Of a stretch of 41,131 nt of DNA, positions 24,606 through 31,228 are shown one piece after another. Every line of letters starts with the position of its first letter. Position 1 is the stretch's first letter. The position numbers and the translations under genes were made by a program. The notes beneath the pieces were generated by a model that was not told the origin of the DNA, made no database searches, and was given only the letters and a program-made list of their open reading frames with translations. The DNA is from a virus. The DNA lies in IMG/VR virus record IMGVR_UViG_3300049215_000044, positions 1 through 41,131 of that record. One strand, 5' to 3'.

Positions 24606-24813
24606 TTAGCTCCCTCCATCCAACTACTTTTAGCTTTATTTTATCCAATTGGAAAAGGGGAATGTCTAGCAGCCACGCCCATCCAAAATTCGGATTAGGA
24701 TCGTAGGTTGCCTTGCACTCAGTCCCACCTTCAATTCGGACTACATACAACTGGCCCTTTATCGGCTTCGGTATCTTTTTTCCATCGGTAGACTGGTTCC
24801 AGTTTTCTTCCAT
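24523..24813 (-). CDS. Small protein, DUF551-like fold possible
   Basis: This 96-residue protein has a beta-rich core, GQLYVVRIEGGTECKATYD then FGWAWLLDIPLF, with a charged C-terminal tail translated over the next gene. AAGGAG lies 7 bases before the ATG. The W..LD.P pattern recalls small DUF551-type proteins, but this is weak. It overlaps the upstream gene by 83 bases and the downstream gene by 83 bases. Confidence 0.6.
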   Translation of the reverse strand: MEENWNQSTDGKKIPKPIKGQLYVVRIEGGTECKATYDPNPNFGWAWLLDIPLFQLDKIKLKVVGWRELSETEREEIQRCDSQDESGNHKSGTPSL

Positions 24814-25243
24814 GCATCTTCTCCTTTTCTATCGCGTAGAATTCAAAGAAGTATTTAGCTACCAGCTTCTTTAAATCGTTTCCATAATAGGAAACGGCAG
24901 CACATTTATCTACGTGTATAGGCTTGTTTGACCTAAACAATCTCTCGTATATGACCATGAATTCAGTTACCATAACAAGACCTCGCATTGGGCTTCCTTG
25001 CATAGTAAACACCGTGCCAGCGTAGCCGTATTCCCCATCAAAGTTGACTTGGTATAACCCTCGGCCTCTATGATCTTCGCAAGCTGCCTTTGATCCATGA
25101 CCTCCCTGTCTTAATGACAGATATGGTCCTCCGAGAGGGTGATTGATATAAATGCAGGAAATAATATCGTTGATGTTTTCAAGGCTGACACCATCCTCAC
25201 ATTTCCTTCTCACATACTCTACAACACCTTTCTCGTACTTCAT
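24731..25243 (-). CDS. Unknown protein in the hypermodification block
   Basis: This 170-residue protein is a mixed alpha/beta protein that I do not recognise. Visible features are a YEKGVVEYVRRKC N-terminal helix, GGPYLSLRQGGHGSKAACED with Gly and His residues (about 38-57), a YGYAGTVFTMQGSPMRGLVM segment and a basic helical C-terminus. The GGGHG-like stretch might be a nucleotide or metal site. It starts right at the stop of the coiled-coil protein and has a GGAG site. Its place between the glycosyltransferase and TET-like genes makes it a candidate accessory factor of the same pathway. Confidence 0.65.
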   Translation of the reverse strand: MKYEKGVVEYVRRKCEDGVSLENINDIISCIYINHPLGGPYLSLRQGGHGSKAACEDHRGRGLYQVNFDGEYGYAGTVFTMQGSPMRGLVMVTEFMVIYERLFRSNKPIHVDKCAAVSYYGNDLKKLVAKYFFEFYAIEKEKMHGRKLEPVYRWKKDTEADKGPVVCSPN

Positions 25244-25518
25244 TAATCTCCACTCACTTGGTGATTGATTCCTTGAAGCTTGGACACGATAGCCTCTTCC
25301 ATTCCTGTCATTCTTTCTTGAAGTCCAAGGATTCTTGAGTCCATCATATTTAGGATTTTGTGAAGCTTGTCGGAGTTCTCAGCGATATGACTCAGTTTCT
25401 CCACGATCTTATCCATGTAGAAAAGCTCCATTGAGGTAGCATATGGCGTTGTACAGCCCTCTTCATGAAGTTTAATGAAGATTTGGCTTGCGTGTACTTT
25501 GTCTTCTGGTGTCATCAT
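25243..25518 (-). CDS. Small coiled-coil protein
   Basis: This 91-residue protein begins MMTPEDKVHASQIFIKLHEE and continues as long helices with heptads (YMDKIVEKLSHIAENSDKLH; LQERMTGMEEAIVSKLQ). The ATG at 25518 overlaps the glycosyltransferase stop by 4 bases and has GGAG 9 bases upstream; an earlier TTG is less likely. It may be an oligomerising partner of a neighbour. Confidence 0.65.
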   Translation of the reverse strand: MMTPEDKVHASQIFIKLHEEGCTTPYATSMELFYMDKIVEKLSHIAENSDKLHKILNMMDSRILGLQERMTGMEEAIVSKLQGINHQVSGD

Positions 25519-26246
25519 TTTATTTTGCTCCAATTTATTTTAACGTCTATTCTTCCATCTTTTTGAAGAGGCTCGACCAGCTTCGGCCACTTCCGGCAAA
25601 GCTTCCAAGTCTCGTGCATCTCAGTCTCAGCGTTGTACCAGCCACTCATTCCGCCAGCTTGGCTCTTCATGTCCGCAATGCCATAGTAATATTTACCGCT
25701 CTTGAGCGTCCCCTTATCTTTGAAGATAGCTTGAAAGCTGATGTCATAGTCCTCTCTGATTTTAAGGCGAAGGTCATAGTCGATATTTTGGCAATGTTGC
25801 AGATCGAACATGACACACTGCATGGCGATTTTGTCGCGCTGTACTTCCTTACTAGACCACGCAAATTGGCGTAGCTCAAGAGAATACATACTCGCTGGTC
25901 CATAAGACTGCAATTGGGTATAGGCTTTAAGTAGTACTCTCGCATCTGTTTGAGTAGTTTTTCCATCTTCCGCTTCTCCAAAACATTCAATATCGTCGTC
26001 CAGCATCCAGAATCGTTCGTATTTCATCTTCCGCATCTGACGCAAAATCCAATGGCGCGAGTAGGTAATTCCCTGATCGTTTTCAGGTAAAACCATGATC
26101 TGATGACCTGCATCGGCATAAAGAGCTTGCTCTTGGGGTTCGACGACAAAGCAGTAATGTAAACCTGCTTTACATAGTAATTTATCCGTCTTCGTCTTCC
26201 CTGCTCTCCCCTTCGATGGAATCATTATCGGCGTTTTCGAGTCCAT
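25515..26246 (-). CDS. TET-associated-type glycosyltransferase (TAGT-like)
   Basis: This 243-residue protein has a GT-A-like N-terminal fold: MIPSKGRAGKTKTDKLL at 8-24, the sugar-nucleotide strand HYCFVVEPQEQ, LPENDQGITYSRHWIL at 53-68, and WMLDDDIECF at 80-89 with an aspartate triad for metal binding. A C-terminal acidic motif REDYDISFQ follows. The VEPQE, LPEND and DDDI signatures match my recollection of the TET-associated glycosyltransferases predicted to put sugar on oxidised cytosine in phage DNA. GAGG lies 6 bases before the ATG. It starts 65 bases inside the ParB-like gene. Confidence 0.75.
   Translation of the reverse strand: MDSKTPIMIPSKGRAGKTKTDKLLCKAGLHYCFVVEPQEQALYADAGHQIMVLPENDQGITYSRHWILRQMRKMKYERFWMLDDDIECFGEAEDGKTTQTDARVLLKAYTQLQSYGPASMYSLELRQFAWSSKEVQRDKIAMQCVMFDLQHCQNIDYDLRLKIREDYDISFQAIFKDKGTLKSGKYYYGIADMKSQAGGMSGWYNAETEMHETWKLCRKWPKLVEPLQKDGRIDVKINWSKIK
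26158..26174. repeat. 17-bp near-palindrome, copy 3
   Basis: TGTAAACCTGCTTTACA lies inside the glycosyltransferase gene, within its N-terminal coding region. It differs by two bases from the perfect copy at 11297. Being intragenic weakens a terminator role and leaves a DNA-binding site possible. Confidence 0.45.
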
Positions 26247-26898
26247 GACTTACCTCGTAATAGTTGATCAGATGCATCAGTACTTCACTGTTGTCATTAA
26301 GATCAAGTTTCTTGGATATTTCATCCATAGTCTTTATAGTGTCTTCATATACATCTGAGGGCAATTGGAATACGATTTGCTTTATCGTATTGTCATTAAA
26401 ATTCTTCTTGGACTCTTCCAGCTCATCATCATCAATATCAGGCTCAACGGCATCATCATCTCCCATTACTGGGGGAGGTTTAATAGATGGGTCGGCCTCT
26501 GGAGCTTTCCTTTCCAATAACTCAATCTCGGCTCCATATTTCAGAAGCTCATCGGGGGTGTATTGCTTGCGTAAGAGCTCAACATCCCATTTACCAAAGT
26601 CGATGTTGTCTCGGAGAATGAAGCGTCTAGCTTGCTCATCCTGAATCTGGTCAGCCCAAATGACCCATACGGATTCCATTCCAGCAGCACAGCAGGCACG
26701 ATAACGCATGTTACCGCCCAGAATGATACCGTCTTTATTTACCACGATTGGACGGAGTTTAAGCATCCACGGTGCGTCTTTTACAGACTGGACTAGCTGC
26801 TCAAATTTCTGAGGAGTGATGGTTCTAGGGTTTGCAGGATTCTCGCAAATGCTAGAAACATTCTCCTTGACTATCTTGTAGACTGGTTCAATTGCCAT
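26182..26898 (-). CDS. ParB-like protein A of the hypermodification block
   Basis: This 238-residue protein has an N-terminal ParB/sulfiredoxin-like domain: NPANPRTITPQKFEQLVQSV at 20-39 and ILGGNMRYRAC at 59-69, the GxxRxxA signature. An acidic linker follows (about 145-160) and then a C-terminal domain with IKQIVFQLPSDVYEDTIKTM. That domain is shared with the adjacent ParB-like protein. Unlike plasmid ParB, there is no ParA partner or parS-type array nearby. Phage TET/JBP neighbourhoods are known to carry such ParB domains, whose job (nuclease, nucleotide-binding or targeting) is unsettled. Confidence 0.8.
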   Translation of the reverse strand: MAIEPVYKIVKENVSSICENPANPRTITPQKFEQLVQSVKDAPWMLKLRPIVVNKDGIILGGNMRYRACCAAGMESVWVIWADQIQDEQARRFILRDNIDFGKWDVELLRKQYTPDELLKYGAEIELLERKAPEADPSIKPPPVMGDDDAVEPDIDDDELEESKKNFNDNTIKQIVFQLPSDVYEDTIKTMDEISKKLDLNDNSEVLMHLINYYEVSHGLENADNDSIEGESREDEDG

Positions 26899-27547
26899 AA
26901 TTCCTCTTCCAATAGCTAATCAGGTTGAGCAGCACTTCTGGGTTTTCTTGGCATTCCATATGGGTTTTAATCCCATTCATAGCCTGAATAACTTTCTCGT
27001 AGAAATCGGCTGGGAAGTACACCACGATCTGTTTTATCTTATTGTTATCGTAGGCATCCTTCCTCTTGTCTAAGTCCGACTCATCAATCTCAGGTTGAAT
27101 ATCGCCTATGACTTCCATTCTTGGCGTTGAGACTTCCACTAGTTTCATCCCCACTTCCACCATCTCTCGATCTTGGTAGTGTTGTGAAAGCATCGGTTTA
27201 TCCCAATCTCCGAAAGAAAGGTTGTCTTTAACAATGAATTCCTTCAATTGCTTTTCGCTTAGATCGTCTGCCTTGACTACATGAACTTCCTTCACTCCTG
27301 CCACTTGGCAAGCCTTTAGACGTTGGTTTCCGCCTTGAACTACCATATCCTTATCTACAACCAAAAAACGAATGGATAGCATGAAACCGTCCTTCTTGAT
27401 CGAAGAAACAAGATTCATGAAATCCTCGTCTGTGATGACTCTAGGATTGGTTGGGTTGGGCTTCACTTGGGAGATCGGCACGAGGCATATCGGGTATGCT
27501 TCCTCCTTCTGCGATTCCTGCGTCAACGACTTCTTCTTTTTTGCCAT
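26888..27547 (-). CDS. ParB-like protein B of the hypermodification block
   Basis: This 219-residue protein is a diverged tandem relative of the next gene. The ParB domain shows VPISQVKPNPTNPRVITDED at 23-42 and VVQGGNQRLKAC at 69-80. The C-terminal domain has IKQIVVYFPADFYEKVIQAM and a final NLISYW, aligned with the same elements in protein A. The two differ enough to suggest a heterodimer or divided functions. Its stop overlaps protein A by 11 bases, and its start lies 107 bases inside the upstream gene. Confidence 0.8.
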   Translation of the reverse strand: MAKKKKSLTQESQKEEAYPICLVPISQVKPNPTNPRVITDEDFMNLVSSIKKDGFMLSIRFLVVDKDMVVQGGNQRLKACQVAGVKEVHVVKADDLSEKQLKEFIVKDNLSFGDWDKPMLSQHYQDREMVEVGMKLVEVSTPRMEVIGDIQPEIDESDLDKRKDAYDNNKIKQIVVYFPADFYEKVIQAMNGIKTHMECQENPEVLLNLISYWKRNYGN

Positions 27548-27890
27548 CTTTCAAACTCTCTTGGTATTGTTTAGCTTGCATCAAATTGTAGTTCTTAGTC
27601 GTTCTAATCATATCATGAGACAGTTTCTCAAAACTCTTCGGACTCAATTGAACGCAAAAGACAGCCTGCTCGCCTTCCATAAACTTAATCTGGAAGTATC
27701 CCTCATCAGCATCCCAATGGATTTGAATACTCATTGGATGACTCTCATCGGTCTTTTTATCAAGCACTTCGCTTTGGTAGTGCTCCATGCACATTGGGTT
27801 CTCACCAGCTTTTATGCCAGTTCCGTTGCAGATACAGCATAGAGCTTTTTCCAGCTCCGCTCCTTCTAATGACTTTGTTTCTTCGCTCAT
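27441..27890 (-). CDS. Protein with a Cys motif, unknown function
   Basis: This 149-residue protein carries a zinc-knuckle-like stretch LCCICNGTGIKAGENPMCMEH (about residues 17-37; Cys 18, 19, 21, 34 and a His). A beta-rich middle follows (IQIHWDADEGYFQIKFMEGE) and then a helix. The last 36 residues are translated across the start of the ParB-like gene in another frame and look less structured. AAGGAG lies 7 bases before the ATG. Confidence 0.65.
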   Translation of the reverse strand: MSEETKSLEGAELEKALCCICNGTGIKAGENPMCMEHYQSEVLDKKTDESHPMSIQIHWDADEGYFQIKFMEGEQAVFCVQLSPKSFEKLSHDMIRTTKNYNLMQAKQYQESLKDGKKEEVVDAGIAEGGSIPDMPRADLPSEAQPNQS

Positions 27891-28081
27891 TTTTTGGCTC
27901 CTTTTCTTGTTAAAACAATTTTAAAGTCAGCAGTGAATTCATCATCGGCATTCATAGAAGTTCCGCATGAGAATTCGACATTATCAGCATTGGCTAATAT
28001 TGCGCTCTTCTTTGCGTTGTTCAGCATACCTTGAAGCCATTCATTGAACACTTCTTGCTTCTGTTGATCGGTGTATTTCAT
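27887..28081 (-). CDS. Small unknown phage protein
   Basis: This 64-residue protein has an N-terminal helix (QQKQEVFNEWLQGMLNNAKK) and a beta-strand C-terminus (FTADFKIVLTRKG). GAGG lies just upstream of the ATG, and it overlaps both neighbours by 4 bases (ATGA), so the three genes are translated together. No known family is recognised. Confidence 0.65.
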   Translation of the reverse strand: MKYTDQQKQEVFNEWLQGMLNNAKKSAILANADNVEFSCGTSMNADDEFTADFKIVLTRKGAKK

Positions 28082-28311
28082 TTTTCCTCAACCATCTCAG
28101 GTGTTAATTCAATGACAAAGACATCCATAGCTTCTACCGCTTGGCTTTCAGTGTCATGGACTGACAATTGATAGGACTTCATTCCAATGCTGGCATAGAA
28201 ATACCATTTGCCATCTTCTAGAATTTGACCAATCCAGAATGTATCTATTGCACTCAGTTTTATGTATTCTTTCTTCTTTAAAGTTTCAATATGTCCAGAG
28301 ATAATTTCCAT
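28078..28311 (-). CDS. Small unknown phage protein
   Basis: This 77-residue protein looks alpha/beta, with WIGQILEDGKWYFYASIGMK strands and an acidic end (ELTPEMVEEK). Coupled downstream by ATGA. No family is recognised; it is probably an early phage protein. Confidence 0.65.
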   Translation of the reverse strand: MEIISGHIETLKKKEYIKLSAIDTFWIGQILEDGKWYFYASIGMKSYQLSVHDTESQAVEAMDVFVIELTPEMVEEK

Positions 28312-28313
28312 TT

Positions 28314-28670
28314 TTAAGCCTTGGTTACTATTTTAATTTCGACAGGGTAGAGATCTTCTACGATTTTTCGCTTGGCGATTGACATAGCCGTGTCTCGCCC
28401 TTTAGTATCGATAAACTCAACAGTACCATCAGCCAAAAACACCTGAAAATCACATACATACTTAACGCCACCGCCAATGTCAAACGGCACTTGGCACAGA
28501 AAGAAAACCACTTCTCCGCTCGCTTGCCGAATTTTAAGCGTATCGTAATATCGACGTTCGAGTCTTGAAGGGAATTTTTTCTGGTCGCGCTCACAGCTCA
28601 TCGCTCCGAATTTATGTTTGGTGACTTTGCGCTTACGCAAGGCGTTCACATCATCAAGGCTTATTGGCAT
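28314..28670 (-). CDS. DUF1064-like PD-(D/E)XK nuclease
   Basis: This 118-residue protein matches the DUF1064 group of small phage nucleases. Landmarks are KKFPSRLERRYYDTL at 31-45 with E38, a Q-containing strand FLCQVPFDI, YVCDFQVF with D74, and FIDTKGRDT with D88 and K90, together forming a PD-(D/E)XK-type site. Such proteins are thought to act as Holliday junction resolvase-like enzymes in replication or packaging. It has an AGGTGAT site and lies near the start of the long minus-strand run, consistent with early expression. Confidence 0.75.
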   Translation of the reverse strand: MPISLDDVNALRKRKVTKHKFGAMSCERDQKKFPSRLERRYYDTLKIRQASGEVVFFLCQVPFDIGGGVKYVCDFQVFLADGTVEFIDTKGRDTAMSIAKRKIVEDLYPVEIKIVTKA

Positions 28671-28857
28671 CCATCACCTGCTTTTTTTTGACAAAATCAC
28701 GGTAAGTTCGAGCGTAGCAAGCTTGGCATAAACCTTTAGAATAATGCTTTTTTTTCTTGGTTTTGCAGCATTGGCATTCATCGAATTTCGATGACCATCC
28801 ACCTTTTCTGCGACACTGGATCGTAATTTCCATAATTTTTTCTTCGTCTTTGCTCAT
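28654..28857 (-). CDS. Small zinc-finger-like protein
   Basis: This protein of about 67 residues contains a four-cysteine pattern, CQCCKTKKKKHYSKGLCQAC, a treble-clef or zinc-ribbon-like knuckle, surrounded by many lysines and arginines. It is probably DNA- or RNA-binding. I chose the ATG at 28857; a longer in-frame start (28911) would extend into the divergent promoter gap, and a shorter ATG near 28830 is also possible. It is the first gene of the long minus-strand run. Confidence 0.6.
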   Translation of the reverse strand: MSKDEEKIMEITIQCRRKGGWSSKFDECQCCKTKKKKHYSKGLCQACYARTYRDFVKKKQVMDANKP

Positions 28858-28905
28858 ACCTGCATCGTAATGGAAAAAAAAGATATATTGCAATACTTTT
28901 TCTCT

Positions 28906-28933
28906 TTGCATAAAAGATTGAATCGGTTAATAT
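28906..28933 (+). promoter_or_regulatory. Sigma-70-like promoter for the plus-strand accessory cluster
   Basis: TTGCAT at 28906-28911, a 16-base spacer and TAATAT at 28928-28933 form a good match to a bacterial housekeeping promoter, about 40 bases before the first plus-strand gene. The same AT-rich gap must carry the promoter of the minus-strand run, which I could not place with confidence. Confidence 0.6.
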
Positions 28934-28974
28934 TTGCTTATTCAAAGAAACCAATCAAGCTAAGGAGCTTAAGA

Positions 28975-29250
28975 ATGAGAAAGTCAGGACAACACCCAAT
29001 CACAGCGATCGACATAGATACGCTAGAAGTTATCAAAGCAGAGGCCGTGATCTTGACAAGAGATTCGAGCATTGAAACGTTAAAGACAACGATCATGGCT
29101 CACGTTGGATTTTGGTTCGATATGGATCAGGTAGCAGCTCTTAAAATGGAAGAGGATCCAGCAGAATTGGAATCGAGAGTTGTTGCTCACATCATTTTTA
29201 AAGATGGCCAACAGATTGCTGTTGGCATCAATGAGTCAGAAGAGAATTAA
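28975..29250 (+). CDS. Unknown protein, first of the plus-strand accessory cluster
   Basis: This 91-residue protein has an alpha/beta look: TAIDIDTLEVIKAEAVIL, a helix, then VVAHIIFKDGQQIAVGINES. I chose the ATG at 28975 because AAGGAG lies 8 bases upstream; an in-frame ATG at 28870 would read through the promoter. Family unknown. It is followed by a hairpin and the DUF932 gene. Confidence 0.7.
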   Translation: MRKSGQHPITAIDIDTLEVIKAEAVILTRDSSIETLKTTIMAHVGFWFDMDQVAALKMEEDPAELESRVVAHIIFKDGQQIAVGINESEEN

Positions 29251-29256
29251 ATCGAA

Positions 29257-29274
29257 GGGGAGTTGTAGCTCCCC
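29257..29274 (+). promoter_or_regulatory. Intergenic hairpin before the DUF932 gene
   Basis: GGGGAG and CTCCCC pair around a 6-base loop in the 58-base gap. No T-run follows, so it is more likely an mRNA processing or stabilising hairpin than a terminator. Confidence 0.4.
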
Positions 29275-29308
29275 TGTCTAAAACACCAATAAACTTATAG
29301 GATACAGT

Positions 29309-30091
29309 ATGTCAAATTTTCTAAGTGAAGTCCAGTTAATGAAGAACGCTCCAAGCGTTTTCGCAACTGGTGGGTCGCAACATGTGAGTTCAAAATACGG
29401 ATTCATCCCTACGATCGAAGTTGTACGAGGATTGCGTTCATCTGGTTTTCACCCAGTGATGGCAAGCCAGTCAAGAACACGGATTGATGGCCGTGAAAGT
29501 TTCGTTAAACACGTCATGCGCTTCCGTCATGAGACTGCCGTTGAGAAAGGTGGCGTTCTACCTGAGATTGTTTTGGTCAACAGCCATGACGGAACTACGA
29601 GCTACCAATTAAGAGCTGGCGTCTACCGCCTTGTTTGCAGCAATGGAATGATCGTAGGTGACGAGATGTTCTGCCGTAGAGTCAAACATCAGGGTGACGT
29701 GGTAGAGCGAGTTGTTGAGGCTGCAAATGACCTTATCGAGATTGTTCCGATCAGCGTCGAGAAAGCAAAAGAATGGCAGAGCATCGAATTGAACCCAGCT
29801 CAAAAGGTTGTATTCGCTCAGACTGCGCTAGGCTTGAAATGGGACGGCGAGGAGACGTTAATTACACCTAACCAAGCCTTGGAGCCACGCCGTTCAGCTG
29901 ACTCAAAGAATGACCTCTGGACAACGTTTAACGTCCTTCAGGAAAATATCATCCGTGGTGGCGTGAGATACAGAACTGAGGCAGGCTCAAGAATGAGAAC
30001 TAGACCAGTGAATTCTGTCGGCGAAAATGTTAGACTAAACACCGCCTTATGGACGCTAACTGAAAAGATGGCTGAATTGGCAGGAAGATAA
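29309..30091 (+). CDS. DUF932 domain protein
   Basis: This 260-residue protein matches the DUF932 family found on phages and plasmids. Landmarks are SKYGFIPTIEVVRGLRSSGF at about 28-47, the strand series VKHVMRFRH, IVLVNSHDGTTSYQLRAGVY at 91-110 and RLVCSNGMIVGD at 111-122. The biochemical role of DUF932 is not settled. It is followed not by another gene but by a 176-base gap with several hairpins, which is unusual in this compact genome. Confidence 0.8.
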   Translation: MSNFLSEVQLMKNAPSVFATGGSQHVSSKYGFIPTIEVVRGLRSSGFHPVMASQSRTRIDGRESFVKHVMRFRHETAVEKGGVLPEIVLVNSHDGTTSYQLRAGVYRLVCSNGMIVGDEMFCRRVKHQGDVVERVVEAANDLIEIVPISVEKAKEWQSIELNPAQKVVFAQTALGLKWDGEETLITPNQALEPRRSADSKNDLWTTFNVLQENIIRGGVRYRTEAGSRMRTRPVNSVGENVRLNTALWTLTEKMAELAGR

Positions 30092-30267
30092 CACAATGAA
30101 CCCAGTGGGAAATTTCCCACTGGTTCCCATATGCACATTCGGCAATTAAATGTTGTGTTGAACAAATAGGGTATTTGTTCAACACGGCCAAATGACTAGG
30201 ATTCAAAGACTTAGTCGCGGGGAAAATTAACCGCTAACTTTCCTCGTGATAAAAAAGGGAGTTTGAA
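30092..30267 (+). ncRNA. Hairpin-rich intergenic region, possible structured RNA
   Basis: This 176-base gap holds, in order, a perfect 22-base palindrome at 30102-30123 (arms CCAGTGGGAAA and complement) and a hairpin at 30155-30185 with perfect 13-base arms (GTGTTGAACAAAT) around AGGGT. These are followed by a weaker stem at 30194-30216 (GACTA/TAGTC) and a GCGG/CCGC stem at 30217-30234 with an alternative pairing GGAAA/TTTCC. No T-runs follow the stems. I infer a structured leader or small RNA; it could instead be protein-binding palindromes. Confidence 0.5.
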
Positions 30268-30384
30268 ATGGACGATAGCGAATACCAATACATTCTGAGC
30301 AAAATCAAAGAGATGGGTAGCAGTGGCCTTTTAAATTTGATCAAAGAAATAATCAAAGAATTAGAAGAGAGGAATAATTACTAA
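30268..30384 (+). CDS. Small 38-residue protein
   Basis: This short gene starts at an ATG with GGGAG 7 bases upstream and ends by sharing one base with the next start. The peptide begins MDDSEYQYILSKIKEMG and ends in a charged helix, LINLIKE-like IKEIIKELEERNN. The good ribosome site, immediate coupling to the next gene and helical pattern support it as real. Confidence 0.65.
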   Translation: MDDSEYQYILSKIKEMGSSGLLNLIKEIIKELEERNNY

Positions 30385-30722
30385 TGGATGAGCCAAATGG
30401 ATTCGACAGATACCTAGTCAAAACAAAATGGGGTGGAATTTACCTCATTGGAAATCCCATGACCAAAAAAGGGATCAATTATTACGACTCAATCTTCTAT
30501 GATTGCTGCTCGTTAAAAGATGAAGATATAGAGGAGTGGGTAGGAGTGGACGATACAAGCTTTAATCAAAGGGAAAGGCTGATTAGACAGTCTTGCAAAA
30601 TGGTGATCGAGTTCTTTAAAGAGACACGCCAAATGAAGATGGAATGCGTCACGCCCGAATACATTGACAATTGGATATCCAAGCAACTGGAGCAACGCTA
30701 TGAAGATCAGGACGGAGAATAG
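30384..30722 (+). CDS. Unknown 112-residue protein
   Basis: This protein is acidic and mixed in structure, with YLVKTKWGGIYLIGNPMTKK near the N-terminus, CCSLKDEDIEEWVGVDD in the middle and a C-terminal helix. Translation is coupled to the preceding 38-residue protein. No family is recognised. The surrounding cluster of small plus-strand genes looks like accessory phage content. Confidence 0.65.
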   Translation: MDEPNGFDRYLVKTKWGGIYLIGNPMTKKGINYYDSIFYDCCSLKDEDIEEWVGVDDTSFNQRERLIRQSCKMVIEFFKETRQMKMECVTPEYIDNWISKQLEQRYEDQDGE

Positions 30723-30897
30723 CAGCTCAGGCAATAGGTACATCACCGTGAAAGGATATTGGATATTCAAGAAGTATTTCAATTACAACACAGGTAAATG
30801 GGATAGTAAGTTTAAATACGAAAAAAACAAAATAGATTATGTTATAGATCGAAGGAGATCAGATGATTCATTATTACAACAAAGAAACTCACGTTGA
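30700..30897 (+). CDS. Small basic protein, possibly real
   Basis: This 65-residue frame starts at an ATG with GGAG 7 bases upstream and overlaps the genes before (23 bases) and after (35 bases). It is lysine-rich and aromatic (ITVKGYWIFKKYFNYNTGKW), a plausible beta hairpin. Its last residues (SLLQQRNSR) are translated over the next gene. It fills what would otherwise be a 140-base gap, which supports it. Confidence 0.5.
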   Translation: MKIRTENSSSGNRYITVKGYWIFKKYFNYNTGKWDSKFKYEKNKIDYVIDRRRSDDSLLQQRNSR

Positions 30898-31228
30898 GTT
30901 ATTAACGGATCACCCGAATATTATCCGTGAAAACAAGGTTCATGTCTTGCCAGTTATTATTCAGAATTTCGCTGAGATTAATATTTACCTTACCGAAAGG
31001 CAAACCGTGATCATCGAAAGTCCACATCAGCCGATCAGATATGGTCGTCATTGTGGTAGCAGAATCCATTTGGGAGCTGCATACGACAAAGTAGACTACA
31101 ATCCGAAGCTTATCTGGAATGGTAAAGAATGGTTTGTCCAAACTCACGGTACGTTGCTTTTTGCTGAGATGGAGCTGAATAGCAACTACGAGACTGAGCA
31201 TAGACTAGAAAAGCTGGAGAATAGATAA
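30863..31228 (+). CDS. Unknown 121-residue protein
   Basis: This protein begins MIHYYNKETHVELLTDHPNI and is beta-rich (VHVLPVIIQNFAEINIYLTE), with a GRHCGSRIHLGAAYDK loop and a C-terminal helix. GAAGGAG lies 6 bases before the ATG. It overlaps the next start by one base. I do not recognise the family; no membrane segment or enzyme motif is visible. Confidence 0.68.
   Translation: MIHYYNKETHVELLTDHPNIIRENKVHVLPVIIQNFAEINIYLTERQTVIIESPHQPIRYGRHCGSRIHLGAAYDKVDYNPKLIWNGKEWFVQTHGTLLFAEMELNSNYETEHRLEKLENR

Noticed and set aside
26182-27547. Plasmid-type partition system from the ParB-like pair
   Set aside because: No ParA-like ATPase is adjacent and no parS-like repeats were seen; the TET-like and glycosyltransferase neighbours explain the context better.
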